Assembly (NCBI GenBank): GCA_002682825.1
Contig: NOKP01000004.1
Span: 1,981,607-2,045,606, forward strand
Reading direction: 5' to 3'
Source: Neonectria sp. B-13
Lineage: Eukaryota > Ascomycota > Sordariomycetes > Hypocreales > Nectriaceae
DNA: 64,000 nt
Made by a program: the position numbers and the translations under genes. The notes under the pieces were generated by a model. It searched no databases, had not been told where the DNA came from, and saw nothing but the letters and a program-made list of their open reading frames with translations. Every line of letters starts with the position of its first letter. The first letter of the stretch is position 1. Shown piece after piece: positions 1-11,425 of this stretch.

Positions 1-7
1 TTTTTAG

Positions 8-1717
8 ATGATTCATAATATTCCCCAACCTGGCTTTGAGCAGTTTGTTGCCAAGGAGCTTGAGAACGACCCCAACGTTCAGATTCGCAAGGGCGTCGCC
101 TACGTGACCTGCGAACAGGTGAGCTCATCCCATCCGAGTGTATCTTGGAGGCTGGCTATCTAGTCTAACAAGGATGACTATAGGGTAAAGACAAGGTCAC
201 CACAACTGTCGAGGAGCGCGCAACAAAGACCCGGTGGAACATCACGTCCAGGCACGTCATTGCTTGTGACGGTGCAAAGAGCGAGGTGCGCAAGGACTTG
301 GGCATTGAATGCGAGGGAGAAGATGGCTGTGAGTATCCGGATCTCTCATAAGTTCCAGGAAAGATATGCTAACACGTCTCAATAGACGAGACTATGATGA
401 CTATACACTTCAAGGCTGACCTGCGCCCTGTCGTCAAAGACCGAGTGGGCATGCTCCACTGGATCACTGACCCAGCCTGCTCAGGCTTCATCATTGCCTA
501 CGATTTGGGAGGCAATCATGTACTGATTAGCAACTTTGATGTAAGTTGTGAGAAGATCTTTGAGATGGCATCGCTAAAGCATTGCGCAGTCAAAGAAGCA
601 TCCAGCCGAGACCTGGGACCAAGATCTCTGTCGGACGACTCTCAAAGCAGCAATTGGCCAAGACGTTCCGTTCAATGTCTTGAGCTACAGGCCATGGCTC
701 CTCAGCCGTAAAGTTGCAAAACAGTACCGGCAGCAAAATGTCTTCCTGTACGTCTCCCCCCCTTAAGCCTGCAGCCATCTACTAACAAGGCCACGAAAGA
801 GTCGGCGACGCTGCACACTCCTTCCCGCCCACAGGCGGCCTGGGCCTTAACTCCGGCATCGCAGACGCGCACAACCTCGTGTACAAGATCGCCGCGGTGC
901 ACCAGGGCTGGGCTGGCGACTCCATCCTCGATTCATACGACGCGGACCGGCGGCAGATTGCGCTCGTCAACTCAGCGCAGAGCGTCAAGAACGGCAAGAA
1001 AATATTCTCGTTCCTCAAGGCGTTGGGCACGGCGGGGATCGACGACGTTGACAAGGCGCGAGAGAACTTGCATAAGTCGATCCACGATCCTGCCAAACAG
1101 GACATGATTGCCCGGGAAGTTGAGGGCCAGAGAGAGCACTTTGATAACGTGGGTTTCTCCATTCTACGATTTGTATGTGTAAGCTAACAAGGAGATCTTT
1201 GTAGCTTGAGATTCACATCGGATACGTCTACGGCGATAAAGTGGCGCCTCCGCATGCATCCAAGTACACGCCAAAGTTCGTCGCCGGTGCTCGCGTCCCA
1301 CACGCCTGGATCAAGCCTCTAGGTGCCTGCTTCTCCGACGACGTTTCCCCTTTGAATGTCTCGTACGTCAAGGAGTTCACCGCGAGCGAAGTCGCAGCTC
1401 GGCAGTACTCCACGTTGGACCTTTGCGGCGTGGACACCTTCACGCTGCTTGTCTCAAGGGCGGAGCCGTGGACATTGAAGTTTGAGGAGCTGCAGACCGC
1501 CTTGTCGAGGCGGAACATTAAGGCTCAACTCTGGGTCGCAAATGCCGACTTCGAGTTCAATGACGCCCAGCATAAATCCCTGTTTGAGACGGGCGGTGGC
1601 TTTGCAGCAGGGGGAGCGCTGCTTGTGCGGCCGGATCAGCATATTCTCCATTGCCCCAGCACCGAGACGACCTCGAAAGAGCTAGAGTCAATTATTTTAG
1701 GGCATTTGGGCTTGTGA
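8..1717 (+). CDS. FAD-dependent aromatic hydroxylase (phenol 2-monooxygenase type), 5' truncated by window
   Basis: The 3' part of a class A flavoprotein monooxygenase; this family adds one oxygen to an aromatic ring using FAD and NAD(P)H. Six exons keep frame: 8-118, 184-328, 386-540, 590-747, 800-1148, 1205-1717, giving 476 visible residues. The window opens on an acceptor (tttttag), so at least one upstream exon with the N-terminal GxGxxG FAD site is missing. Visible are a DG motif (IACDGAKSEVRKDLG), the second FAD motif VGDAAHSFPPTGGLGLNSG near visible residue 190, and a C-terminal thioredoxin-like region ending at a TGA, as in phenol hydroxylase. Next come an MFS transporter and an FAH-family hydrolase, which fits an aromatic catabolic block. 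Family is confident; the substrate cannot be read from the sequence, and a secondary-metabolism tailoring role is possible. Confidence 0.88.
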
Positions 1718-2775
1718 GGAGGAAACCTTATTTTATACAGTAGTAGGAGGTAGACAATACCGAGACTTTCAAGTTTTTGTCATTGGCTCAGCTGTTGTGC
1801 CATCGTCTCAAGCGACTCACGTTTACTTACACGTTTATGCATGGAACCTATTTACAAGCAGTTTCATTGAGGTGCCTTTGGAAACGAAAACCAGATTATC
1901 GATAATATCCTGTAGAGTATTGTGTCATTTTAACATTCACGCCGTATCAAATTATGGATAACAACTCATACTTGGGTTTGCTAAGTCGCCGCCGCTTGAA
2001 CGGTATTTAGCGGAGTAGGACATGGTGGATACTAGAAATAGCAAAACATGAACGTTGACAATCAATACTACTTTTTGAATACGAAAGGCATTGTAGTCGT
2101 TAGATTGCGCCTACAAGGTTGTCGTAGCTAGAATTGCACCGTGAGATATGTTCTTGTGACTGTGCGTAGGGTAGGCGGAAGTGACCTTCTGCGGAGGGTT
2201 CGGATGCATCCATGTGTAATGAGTAGACACTCCTGAAGTATGTCGAAGCCTGAAACTCTACAATGAGCTTGAACCCGACGGCTAACTACCATCCCGGCGG
2301 TTGAATCTACCGTCGGTATCCTTCCGACACAGCGATGCCGATTGGCTCACGGCGTATCTTGACGTCCAGGGAGGGGATGAAGGACGGCGCTATTCAGGCT
2401 ACCAAAGCTAGCCACCGCCACTAGCATGTGTTCATTCCAAGGGAAGCCATCAACGCCCATGGCTTTGGCTAGAGATACTCTTAGCAATTCTATGCTCGGA
2501 TGGTGGAGATACGCCCGCTTGGGTTGTGGTAAACAAGCTTCCCCGGCGAACTGCAACCAGCTCTCCACATCCCCAAGCTTACCCCAGAGCCGAGAACACG
2601 CAGTAGTTCCCTCCACTGCCAGGAGGGTGGGGAACCCTGTCGCGATACTTGGCTCGGTCTGTTGCAAGGTTTGTTCAGTCATATAAGATAGTCCTCATGG
2701 CCAGGTTACAGACGATACCGCCTTGAGCCCTCGCCATCCACTTACACGTCTCCAACTGCTTTCCTCAAGCTCAAT
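1718..2775. other. intergenic, 3' flank of monooxygenase and MFS promoter
   Basis: About 1.06 kb without a convincing gene. The first half is AT-rich and looks like 3' flanking DNA. The part nearest the transporter should hold its promoter. A 111-codon open frame on the minus strand (2347-2682) overlaps a plus-strand frame and resembles no family I know. Confidence 0.5.
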
Positions 2776-4617
2776 ATGGCGAGACACCAAGATTCCACAG
2801 CCACCGAGAGCATCTCCTCGGTTGTCCAGCGACGAGCCCCCGGAACCGAACTGCTCTTCGACAATGGCAAGGCTACGGAGCACCTCCAGTTCATCCCGCA
2901 AGGCGATACTCACATTCTGCTGGTCCCGCAGCCATCCCTCTCGGATCCAAACGATCCGCTCCGCTGGTCGACGCGCAAGAAATGGGGGACTTTCCTCAAC
3001 GGCGTCGCCTACGCCTTCATGGGCAGCGTCACGGGACCTATCATGGCTGCCGGTATGCTCCCACTCGCTGAGACGTTTGGCGAGACGCTGCAGAAATTGT
3101 CGTATGCCAACGGCGCGACGTTGATCTGCCAGGGAGTCGGCAATGTCTTTTGGATGTAAGTCTCCCCTCGAGGCAACTTTGTTCTTCAACCAACGTGGTG
3201 TTTGCGTTCTAGGCCTCTAGCTCTCAAGTTTGGACGTCGGCCCGTCTACATGCTTTCCTATGTTCTGATGGGCGTTGCTTGTGTATGGCTGGGAGTTGCA
3301 TCCAACGCGACATATACTCCATTCATCATAGGCCGAGCATTCCTGGGCTTTTTCGAAGCACCTATCGAATCCATCGTCCCTACCACCATCACTGATATCT
3401 TCTTCCTCCACAACCGTGGCGAAAAGGTGTCTTTCTACGGACTCTCAATCCTCGGCGGCAACGAGCTTGGCCCATTGGTATAAATCCTCTGAATAACCGT
3501 CGTCTAATCAAGTCAATCTGCTAACAGTAATCGTGTTGCAGTTCTCGGCTCTCATCATCCAACGCTACGGAATGGCCTGGGCGTTCTACATCGTGACCAT
3601 GTTCATCTGCCTCAGCTGCATTTCCATGTTCTTCTTCATGCCGGAAACAAAGTACACTGGGATTCGACCTCAACCATTCCCGATTCTAGCCGAGATTGGA
3701 ACCGACGAGAAGGCCGGTGTTGACCGAATCGAGAAAGTCGGTGGCGTATTCAACACCAACAAGGATGGATGTGGTGAAAGCATTGAGAGCGCACCGCAAG
3801 CCCCCCCCAAAAAAGGATTCCTCCGTGGTCTTGCCTTGTGGGAGAAGCCAGATCCTAACGTGAGCCTGAAGAATGCGTTTTTGCGCCCCTTTGTGCTCGT
3901 TACGTATCCAACTGTGCTCTGGGCATGCCTCGTCTACGGCACGTCCCTGGGATGGAACGTCATTCTCGGCGCGACGGTCGCCCAGCTATTTGCCGGACAA
4001 TACGGCTTCGACTCGCAGGCACAGGGACTCGTCTTCCTGTCACCCTTTGTGGGCTCGTTGGTTGGGTCGTGGCTCTGCGGATCGCTGTCCGACTCCATCG
4101 CGAACTACTTCACCAAGAAGAACGAAGGCATCCGAGAGCCTGAAATGCGACTGCCCGTCTGCATTCTCGCTACTATTTTGACGTTCCTGGGTGCGCTCAT
4201 GTCAAGCTTGACGTATCATTACAACACGCACTGGGCTGGCCCCGTGGTGGGCTACGGAGTGCTCAGTGCTGGCGCGCAAATGGGAGTTTCGCTGTCTATG
4301 AGCTATGCGCTGGATTGCCACCGAGAGGTATGTGCTTGGCATCCAATTGAAATGCTGCGAGGCTCTGTGCTAACTTTGAAAAGCTCTCCGTTGAGCTCAT
4401 GGTGACAGTGGCGTCACTGAAGTCCATCATGGCGTGGGTCTGGACCTGGGTGATTAATGACTGGATTGATGCCGACGGGATGCTCACAGTCTTTATGGTG
4501 ATTGCTAGCATAAATGTGGTCATTTACTTGACGACACTGGTGCTCTATTTCCGTGGCAAGAGAATTCGCATCTGGATTGCAGAGGCAGATATGCTGGGGC
4601 GATGCGGACTGAAATAA
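2776..4617 (+). CDS. Major facilitator superfamily transporter
   Basis: Predicted 554-aa plasma-membrane transporter of the fungal drug:H+ antiporter-like MFS type. Four exons in phase: 2776-3155, 3213-3477, 3542-4327, 4384-4617. The N-terminal ~75 residues are hydrophilic and end in NDPLRWSTRKKW, the typical run-in to TM1 in this family. Conserved MFS residues follow TM2 (LALKFGRRPVY, motif A) with GRAFLGFFEAPIES in TM4-5. A long charged central loop contains a Lys/Pro-rich patch, and a second six-helix half ends in a short RIRIWIAEADML tail. It sits between an aromatic hydroxylase and an FAH-family hydrolase, so import of an aromatic substrate or efflux of a product is plausible, but substrate is not readable from sequence. 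Confidence 0.9.
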
Positions 4618-5203
4618 ATTCCAGTGTAATGCTCGAGTATCGAGGATTGGAACCATGTCAATTGGGAAATCAATGCCTTACTTACATTTATGTTTATAAT
4701 AAATGGCTTATTTATTCTGAATCAACATTCTTGTCTGCGATCCTACCTCCATTCCCCTATGACTGAAACCGTACACATACAATCTTGTAAGGTCCTTGTT
4801 TCCCTATCGGATAAACGTCTTTTCATCTTACAACGTCTTACGACATTTACCTTACTGCCTGCTATTGTCACCCCCTACGGATAGATCTTAGATGTTGAAA
4901 ATGTGTCGGTTCCCATCCGTCGGAACACGGGATATCCGACCCGCTCCATTCTTTGACCCACGGCATCACGACCTAGGGCACCTCCGAAGCCGGGACGGGT
5001 GGAGACGTTGCGGGAATTCCGGAGATGGAGCCGGTGACTATTCCCCCGCATTCCCGCCTGACACAGTCGCCATGAATGGATGACTTGACTCGCAGGCCGA
5101 CGTCCTCAGATCTAGGACCCCCAGAAAGTCCAGAAAAGGTACGCTTCTGCCTCATTCATCTCACTCAATCGTTTTGGAAACCAACCGTGTGATATCGCCC
5201 ACC
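4618..5203. other. intergenic between MFS gene and small conserved-looking gene
   Basis: 586 bp; AT-rich 3' flank of the transporter followed by more GC-rich DNA that must hold the promoter of the gene starting at 5204. No recognisable element beyond that. Confidence 0.45.
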
Positions 5204-5668
5204 ATGTCTGTTCGAAGCGGCCCTTGGAGACTCGTCACCGTCAACACCGCCCCGGAGCGGGCGAAGCGGTTGATCGGGCGAATGACAGAGGCTCTCAAAG
5301 ACCGATATGACATTGAATATCTCGACAATTGCGAGAGTAAGTTGTGAATTTGGGGTTTCTCTCAGTCGTGGAGAGGCGCTCACACCAACGACAGGCATCG
5401 ATGAGGTCCTCCCAAAGGTGACCAAGCACAAGCCCAACGTCCTCGTGAGTTCCTATTCCTTGATAAGAGTGAGATTTGCTCTGACCCAGGAACACAGTTC
5501 TGCGCTTCGATGTGGACGCCTGAGGAGGCGGACATCATCTTCAGTACAGCCAGATCGGTCGTGCCGGACATCAAAACGCACGCGATCCCGACGGGACTGC
5601 AGGTGGAGCGGGGACCGGATGCGGTGGTTGAATATTTGGTTGAAGAGGTTCCTAAGCTATTGGGTTGA
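5204..5668 (+). CDS. Small hypothetical protein, 117 aa, alpha/beta fold likely
   Basis: Not recognised. Three exons, 5204-5336, 5395-5444 and 5498-5668, join in phase with GTAAGT and GTGAGT donors and CAG acceptors. The start has a good fungal context (caccATG). The protein begins MSVRSGPWRLVTVNTAPERA, and hydrophobic strands (RLVTV, YDIEYL, KPNVLFCAS, IKTHAIP) alternate with amphipathic helices, ending VVEYLVEEVPKLLG. This looks like a small Rossmann or flavodoxin-like domain, perhaps reminiscent of a 2-hydroxyacid-dehydrogenase N-terminal half, but no catalytic motif is visible. It converges on the FAH-family gene with 254 bp between stop codons and lies in the putative aromatic block, so a linked metabolic role is possible. 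The phase-consistent splicing and lack of internal stops are the main evidence that it is real. Confidence 0.72.
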
Positions 5669-5922
5669 TTGTCAATTATCTTAGCTAGAACAATATGATC
5701 ATCATCACGCGAATGTTACATGGGTGCTGGAGCAAAGTGACTGGCCGATGAGATAGAAATGAAACCATCGAGTGTGAAATCCACTGATGTCACCGGGAGC
5801 TTCGGTATTAAGAGCTATTAAAACACCGCTACAAGGATAGGGAAAGAAGACGTAATGCGGGTGTGCACATGTCAATTGCAAGGTCTATGTATTTGGTCTC
5901 TCTAATGCGCATCCATGGCATT

Positions 5923-7115
5923 TTACTTTTCGTTCTCAAATACATTGACAAGCGTGCCAATATGGGGCAATATCTCCACCGCAAACTCATCGCCCTCTCG
6001 AAGTGTCTCCTTGGGTTTCCTACCCAATCCCACACCAGCGGGAGTTCCCGTGATAATTACTGTTCCGGCAGGTAGGGTGGTACTTTGAGACAGGAAGCTG
6101 ACAAGCTTGGGGATGCTGAAGATCAAGTCACTGAAGTTGGAGAGTTAGAGAAGTCCGGAGACCAAGGCGAGAGGATAGAAGCTTACTGGATGCCGCAGTC
6201 TTGGAGGACGGTGCCATTCTTAAGGCCCTTAATCCATAACTTTGACGGGTCGGGGATTAGAGACTTGAGAACGAGGGTCGGGCCTGGTTGGTCAGTGTCA
6301 GGTCATGTCTTCAAGACAGCTTCGCAAAACCTCAGGAAGGCCACATACCAATGGGACACGCTCCATCAAAGCCCTTGGAGAATGACCACTGGGACTGGTT
6401 GAGTTGCGAGGTACGACTCGAGACGTCGTTACAGGCGGTATATCCCAGCACATAGTCCAGGGCATCTGCCTCGCTGACATTTTTAGCAGTCTTTCCGATG
6501 ACTACTGCGAGCTCAGACTCGTAGTCGCCGCAGTCGTCAATCTGGGTGAGCTTCGGCAGGATCGTGGGGACCGGCCACGGGTCGCCGAGTGCAGTGTTCG
6601 GTTTCCTGGGTATGTCTTAGTGATCATGCCAATTCGCTCGCCCGGCAAGTGACGTACATAAAGACGGTTGGGATGGTCGGGATGTCCATCTTGACCTCGG
6701 CAGCATGCTGCTTATACTGCAAGGTACGGCGTAAGCATTGAGTTTCATATGCAAGCAATTGTCAGAGGGCAGTTAGAGGACACTCACATTGAGACCGATA
6801 CATCGAATAGTGCCAACCTCATTTTGAGCCAATGGTGAGAGCACCTGGCCGATGGTCTCAGTCGAACCAGTGTCACTCCCGGGAGACAGGACAGAGGAAC
6901 CCGAGAAGACGTTGACGGCGACTTCTAGACCCTTGCGAACGGCAATGCCAACATCGACATCCTTGTCCGCCGGCTGGCCGATGAGGATCTTGGAGGGGTT
7001 GGACTTGGGCACAAAGCGCACGAGACCTGGCGGCATGAGAGTACGGGTCAGTCGATCAGGGACGATACAAATGGTGAATGGACGACTACTTACGCTGGAG
7101 GGTTGCTGAAGCCAT
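5923..7115 (-). CDS. Fumarylacetoacetate hydrolase (FAH) family protein
   Basis: Predicted 293-aa enzyme of the FAH/FAHD1 superfamily, which hydrolyses or decarboxylates acyl-pyruvate-type C-C bonds at the end of aromatic and tyrosine catabolism using a divalent metal. Six exons on the minus strand: 7094-7115, 6788-7026, 6658-6716, 6349-6605, 6187-6283, 5923-6130. An N-terminal ~85-residue lead is followed by the core. The metal site appears as [12 protein letters not shown], then [11 protein letters not shown], the loop [16 protein letters not shown], and near the C-terminus the signature [12 protein letters not shown]. Length and motif order fit fungal fumarylpyruvate hydrolase or homoprotocatechuate isomerase/decarboxylase-like proteins. 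With the hydroxylase and MFS gene nearby, a role in ring-cleavage product hydrolysis is likely, but no ring-cleaving dioxygenase is visible in the window. Confidence 0.92.
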
Positions 7116-7950
7116 AGTGGAAGGACTGGAGGTTCTACAGACTCGGATACAAAGTGCAAGTGATGCTGGAGTTTAAGCGCGCAGTCGATGAAGCCGCCCT
7201 GGTATGCTAAATGAACCAAAGGCCACTCCCACAATCCGAATGAAGCCCAAACCGTGTTAGGAAGTTAGGATCTGTGACAGAGGAGGTGAACCCCGTGACG
7301 TAACCGCAGGGATAGAGTTGGAAAGGCGTCCGGTCCTCGGATCTCGTTGGGGGTCTAGACCAGACTTCCTGGAAGCCGGGAGCTAGAGTTTGTTGGAGAC
7401 GACGGGAATTCCGGTGCAAATACGACGGGGATAAGATCAGAACTCAGAACAAGGCGTGCTGCGGGTGCAAACTTGCTGCGTAATCCGGCGGCCCGGCTTC
7501 GGCGGAGATGGTGCCGAAGCCCAGCGGGACGGGAAGCGGGGCGGAGTGCGGGGGAAGAAGACGCTCTGCCACAGGGTCTCTTCCACCATCCCGGCGATGA
7601 GGTTCGGCAGCTGGACACGGAAATACGGCATCTGGCGAGAAAGACAAACCTCAATTGGGGGTATCTTTGAGTTTTAGACCATTGTCTGTTTTCCAGATAT
7701 AGCTACTTTGATCAATGTTTTGCGGTTTCCAAGGACGAGCCACGCACTCCCTCCCAAGTCTCATCGTACCATCAACCCATCCTCGGATCCAAGGCCAATT
7801 GGAGCCGTTCTTCCTCCTCGCGACGTCAATCTCACCTCTAGTCGTTGACATCTTCTCTGTCCCCTCTTACTCAACCGAGCCCGAGCTTGACTCTCAAGTT
7901 CACTGTTGAATCGCATCATCAGCAGCAGTAACAACAACAATCTCACAGCC
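7116..7950. promoter_or_regulatory. Divergent intergenic promoter region (FAH gene / DUF3500 gene)
   Basis: 835 bp between two head-to-head genes. Several short overlapping open frames around 7355-7677 run on both strands and have no recognisable content. A CT-rich leader and a CAG/AAC-rich stretch (about 7915-7945) precede the start at 7951, as expected for a fungal 5' UTR. Confidence 0.5.
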
Positions 7951-9292
7951 ATGGCATCCCAAGCATTTGACAGCGCATCCAGCGCCTTCCGTCAACATCT
8001 CCCTGACCTCAGTATCCCTCGCTTCACCACAATGAAAAAGCAGGATCCCTACGAGTACGCCAAACAGTTCAAGGAGAGTGGCCAGCCCCCTTGGCTCCAC
8101 GGCCTGTTCCTCCATTGGCGAGACCTACTCAAAGAACCCTACAAGGGCATCACCAATGATGGTATGTCGATCCCTTCTTATGAGTATTTGAAAGTCTTGG
8201 ATCCGGCTAACAATCCTTCCAGGCAAGGCCCGGTCCGGTCTTTTCGACTTACACGATGATGGTGTTCCCATCGAGGTCATCGTGCAGGCAACAGACGCCC
8301 TTCTGAAACTCCTCGACGATAAACAGCGCGAAAAGACTTGCTTCCATATCGACTCGCCTGAATGGCGCACCTGGTCCAATCCCGAATTCCTTCTCAGTGA
8401 CAAGGGAGTCCGCCTGGAAGAGATCAGCGCCGAGCAGAAATCTGCCGTGTACAAGGTCTTGGAATTGACGCTCTCGCCCGAGGGCTACCAAAAGGCTCTT
8501 GGGGCCATGCGCGTCAACGGTTTCCTTGGAGAGATCGTCGAGGCTCCGAGCATCATGAACGAACACTCCTACAACTTCGTCCTCTTTGGCGAGCCCTCGA
8601 CTGAGACCCCTTGGGGATTCTCCTTCTACGGCCACCACCTCTGCCTCAACATCCTATTCTACAAGACTCAGATTGTCATCTCACCCTGGTTCACCGGTGC
8701 TGAGCCCAACTTGATCGACGACGGTCCTTACAAGGGCACACGTATCCTCCACAGAGAAGAAGCCCTTGGTCTCCAACTCATGCAGGATCTCCCAGCCGAG
8801 AAGCAGGGAAAATCACAGACCTACAAGCTCATGAAAGACCCTGCCATGCCTTGGGGTCGGTGGAACCACGATGACCAGCGTCATCTCTGTGGCGCCTACC
8901 GTGACAACCGAGTTGTCCCGTACGAGGGCGTCCTCGTTTCTGAGATGACAGCTGCTCAGCAAGACCTAGTCCTCGGCATCTGCAAGGAATTCCTTCTCTA
9001 TCTCCCAGAGAAAGCCCTCCGGCTTCGCCTAGACCAGATCCGCAGCTGGTTCCATGAGACGTATTGGTGCTGGATTGGCGGCTTCGGCAACGAGGACCCC
9101 TTCTACTATCGCATCCAGAGCCCCGTGGTGATTATCGAGTTTGACCATCACTCGGGTGTCTTCCTGACGAACAAGGAACCTGCCAAGTTCCACATCCACA
9201 CGCTTCTGAGGACACCAAACGGAGGAGACTATGGCATGGCGTTGCGGCCGTTGATTCCTCGTGTAAAGCAGGAGTATATGTGGGAGGGATAA
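7951..9292 (+). CDS. DUF3500 family protein
   Basis: Predicted 426-aa protein. Two exons, 7951-8161 and 8223-9292, join in phase; the start is in a strong context (cagccATGg). The central part has the features I associate with DUF3500: YNFVLFGEPSTETPWGFSFY followed by GHHLCLN, then PWFTGAEPNLID, a conserved WRNH-like segment WGRWNHDDQRH, and near the end VIIEFDHHSGVFLT and HTLLRTPNGGDYG. DUF3500 proteins are found in bacteria and fungi and have no biochemically defined activity that I know of. The cluster of conserved His and Asp residues could bind a metal, which is inference. It is divergent from the FAH-family gene, so the two could share regulation. No signal peptide or membrane segment is evident. 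Confidence 0.85.
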
Positions 9293-10660
9293 ACCAGAGT
9301 CGCTGTGACAAGCGCAATAGGATCACGATGTATTTGAGGTAGCAAGCGTTTATGAATTAAGTTTCCAAGAGGAATCAGATTGGCATCTAAGTATGATCAT
9401 TATCGCTGATATAATTCACGGGAGGGAATCTAGTGTGTACAATTTTATTTGAACACTTCAAGGGCGTAAACAAACATGACCACCCTCAGCAATATCTTTG
9501 GAACTACCCTCGCGCATCGGAGTTACTGGCTCACGTAACGCTTGAGGTCGAATCAACAAGCTTGATAAATTGAAGACGACTTGAGGATGGCTCAAAATGC
9601 CAGTTGTGCGGAATGCCTCACTCCTGCTTCATTCCTCTTTCTTTCTTTCTTTATCATGTTGTCCCAGATGACTCGGATTCCGCAGTGTTTTTCGGTTCCC
9701 CAGGAATTGGAACGAAAGCAAGGTATCTGGCTGGGGAGGGCTGGCAGCACCAGTCGTCATTTTCTCAGAGGGCATTTCCGCTTACTTGATGTGAGGTTCG
9801 GGGTGCTCTGAAGTCGGCACTCGAACGAGCTCTGTCGGTTCACATACAAATAATATCATTCCATGATTAGTGGAGGTTCTAGCTTGGGCTACTTCTAGCT
9901 GAAAGCTGGGTTAAGGCTTATATCTCAGTGCTTAGGTCAAAGGTCTCAGCGCCTACTCTCTTCGGCCCTTAGCTTCGCCTCGTGCTCGGGATGGAAGCTT
10001 ATTCCCTCGACTCGACGAAAGAAGGCACTGAAACTTTCCTCATCTCTCTCGACAGTAACCGGCATCGTGGTTATAGAGACCAAGGCCTTCGGAGTAGCGT
10101 GGCGGTGATCGGGCAAAGGTGATGGGGAGAGTCGAATGTTGAAGAAGGATGTGAGATTAGAGAATCACTGACAACTGTGTAACCGCTGTCTGAATGATTG
10201 AGAAGGAACAGATTTGTCGTGAAACGCAGCTACACCTTGTCCAAATTATGGGTTTGCCCATCACTACCGAATCAATAAGAAACAACGATCGTGGGTTTAT
10301 AGTGAATATTTAAGCTGCCCTCCAACAAATCAATACCCGTATATCATATTTTTCAGGTAAACTTACTAATAAAGTAAGTCTGCGTATGCATTCATTGTTA
10401 ACATTGGTGACAGGCAGGTTGTCGACGATCTCTTTGGGCAACTTTTCCTGACACCCACCAGCTGTCTCCCAGTCCAATGTCAGTTATCGTTCAATTTCCT
10501 GCCAGCTGTGTCCAGCTGGCACGAAAATTTCTTCATGTATTATGAATTCTTTTTCAGAGCGTGCATTTCCCTCCTTCTAATGGTCAACCTCTCGGCATCC
10601 GCAGTGCCCAGTCACAACCCTCAACCCTGATCTCCTCTGCCATTACCAAATACATCAGAA
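9293..10660. other. intergenic, no gene seen
   Basis: 1.37 kb. AT-rich 3' flank of the DUF3500 gene, then mixed sequence with a short TTTC run near 9643. Reading frames are short and broken; nothing recognisable. Confidence 0.5.
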
Positions 10661-11425
10661 ATGGCCTCATCGAATCAGGCTGACGCCTCTGGAAGGCCCC
10701 AAAAGAAGGCTTTCGGCCCTAGGATCGAAACCTCATGGCGTCCCGTGACGAACCCGGCTCCTGCGATCGAGGAACTCGTGAAGAATCAACAGGTGGTGAG
10801 CATTAATCAGTAACAACAATATTCTCATCTGAGCTAACCAGAGAATATAGATCACCGCCCTTTCTGCGAGAGTAGAGTACGATCAACTACCTATTCATGT
10901 TTAAAATTAATCCAACGGTCTTCTAGTGACACTCAACCTCGTCGTCGATCTTCTGGCTTGAGCCTGAGTAGCGGAAGCGGTACACTTCAGTCTTCTCTAA
11001 CGAAGGGCCCGGGGATTGGTGGCGAGGAAGCCATTGATCATCTCGATCCGGAAAACAAGGCATATTACGAGCTTATTACAATTCACTACAATGCTCTTGG
11101 CAGCTTTTTCAAGCGGTTCGTGCGGGAGCATGGAGGGACACTTTTCATCACTCCATCGGAGCACATCATGCTCTCATGCAAGGCCTTTTTAGTCGCAGCT
11201 GAAAAAGAGATGCCAAAATTTGTCGAATCAGCTGGTATGTTATACAACCTCATCCTTTGGCTCTAGAACCCAATTATGTGTTGTAATTTAACTAATAAAT
11301 GATTTGTAGATGATATACTGAGAAAGTTGTCAATGATCACAGATGACAACCTAGTCAATCTATACATTTATCTCAGCTGTCTGTATCAGTTAGCTTGTTT
11401 AGATGTTGAGGTGCTGGTGGCCTGA
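10661..11425 (+). CDS. Hypothetical protein, 194 aa, four-exon model
   Basis: Not recognised. Exons 10661-10795, 10851-10876, 10927-11234 and 11310-11425 join in phase with acceptors ATAG, TAG and TAG and donors GTGAGC, GTACGA and GTATGT. The N-terminus is basic and polar and leads into a short helix-like segment (AIEELVKNQQVITALSAR). A Ser/Arg-rich linker follows, then a helical domain beginning LDPENKAYYELITIHYNALG and containing FFKRFVREHGGTLFITPSEH. The model ends LYQLACLDVEVLVA. A Lys-rich frame (LKESKGKKKVATRTASSQTD) continues in another phase to a stop at 11485-11487, so the true C-terminus may involve a missed intron, a frameshift, or gene decay. The 26-bp second exon is unusually small. 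Moderate doubt about function and about the 3' end. Confidence 0.48.

Noticed and set aside
2347..2682. 111-codon minus-strand open frame upstream of the MFS gene
   Set aside because: Overlaps a plus-strand frame, has no recognisable domain and lies in the transporter promoter.
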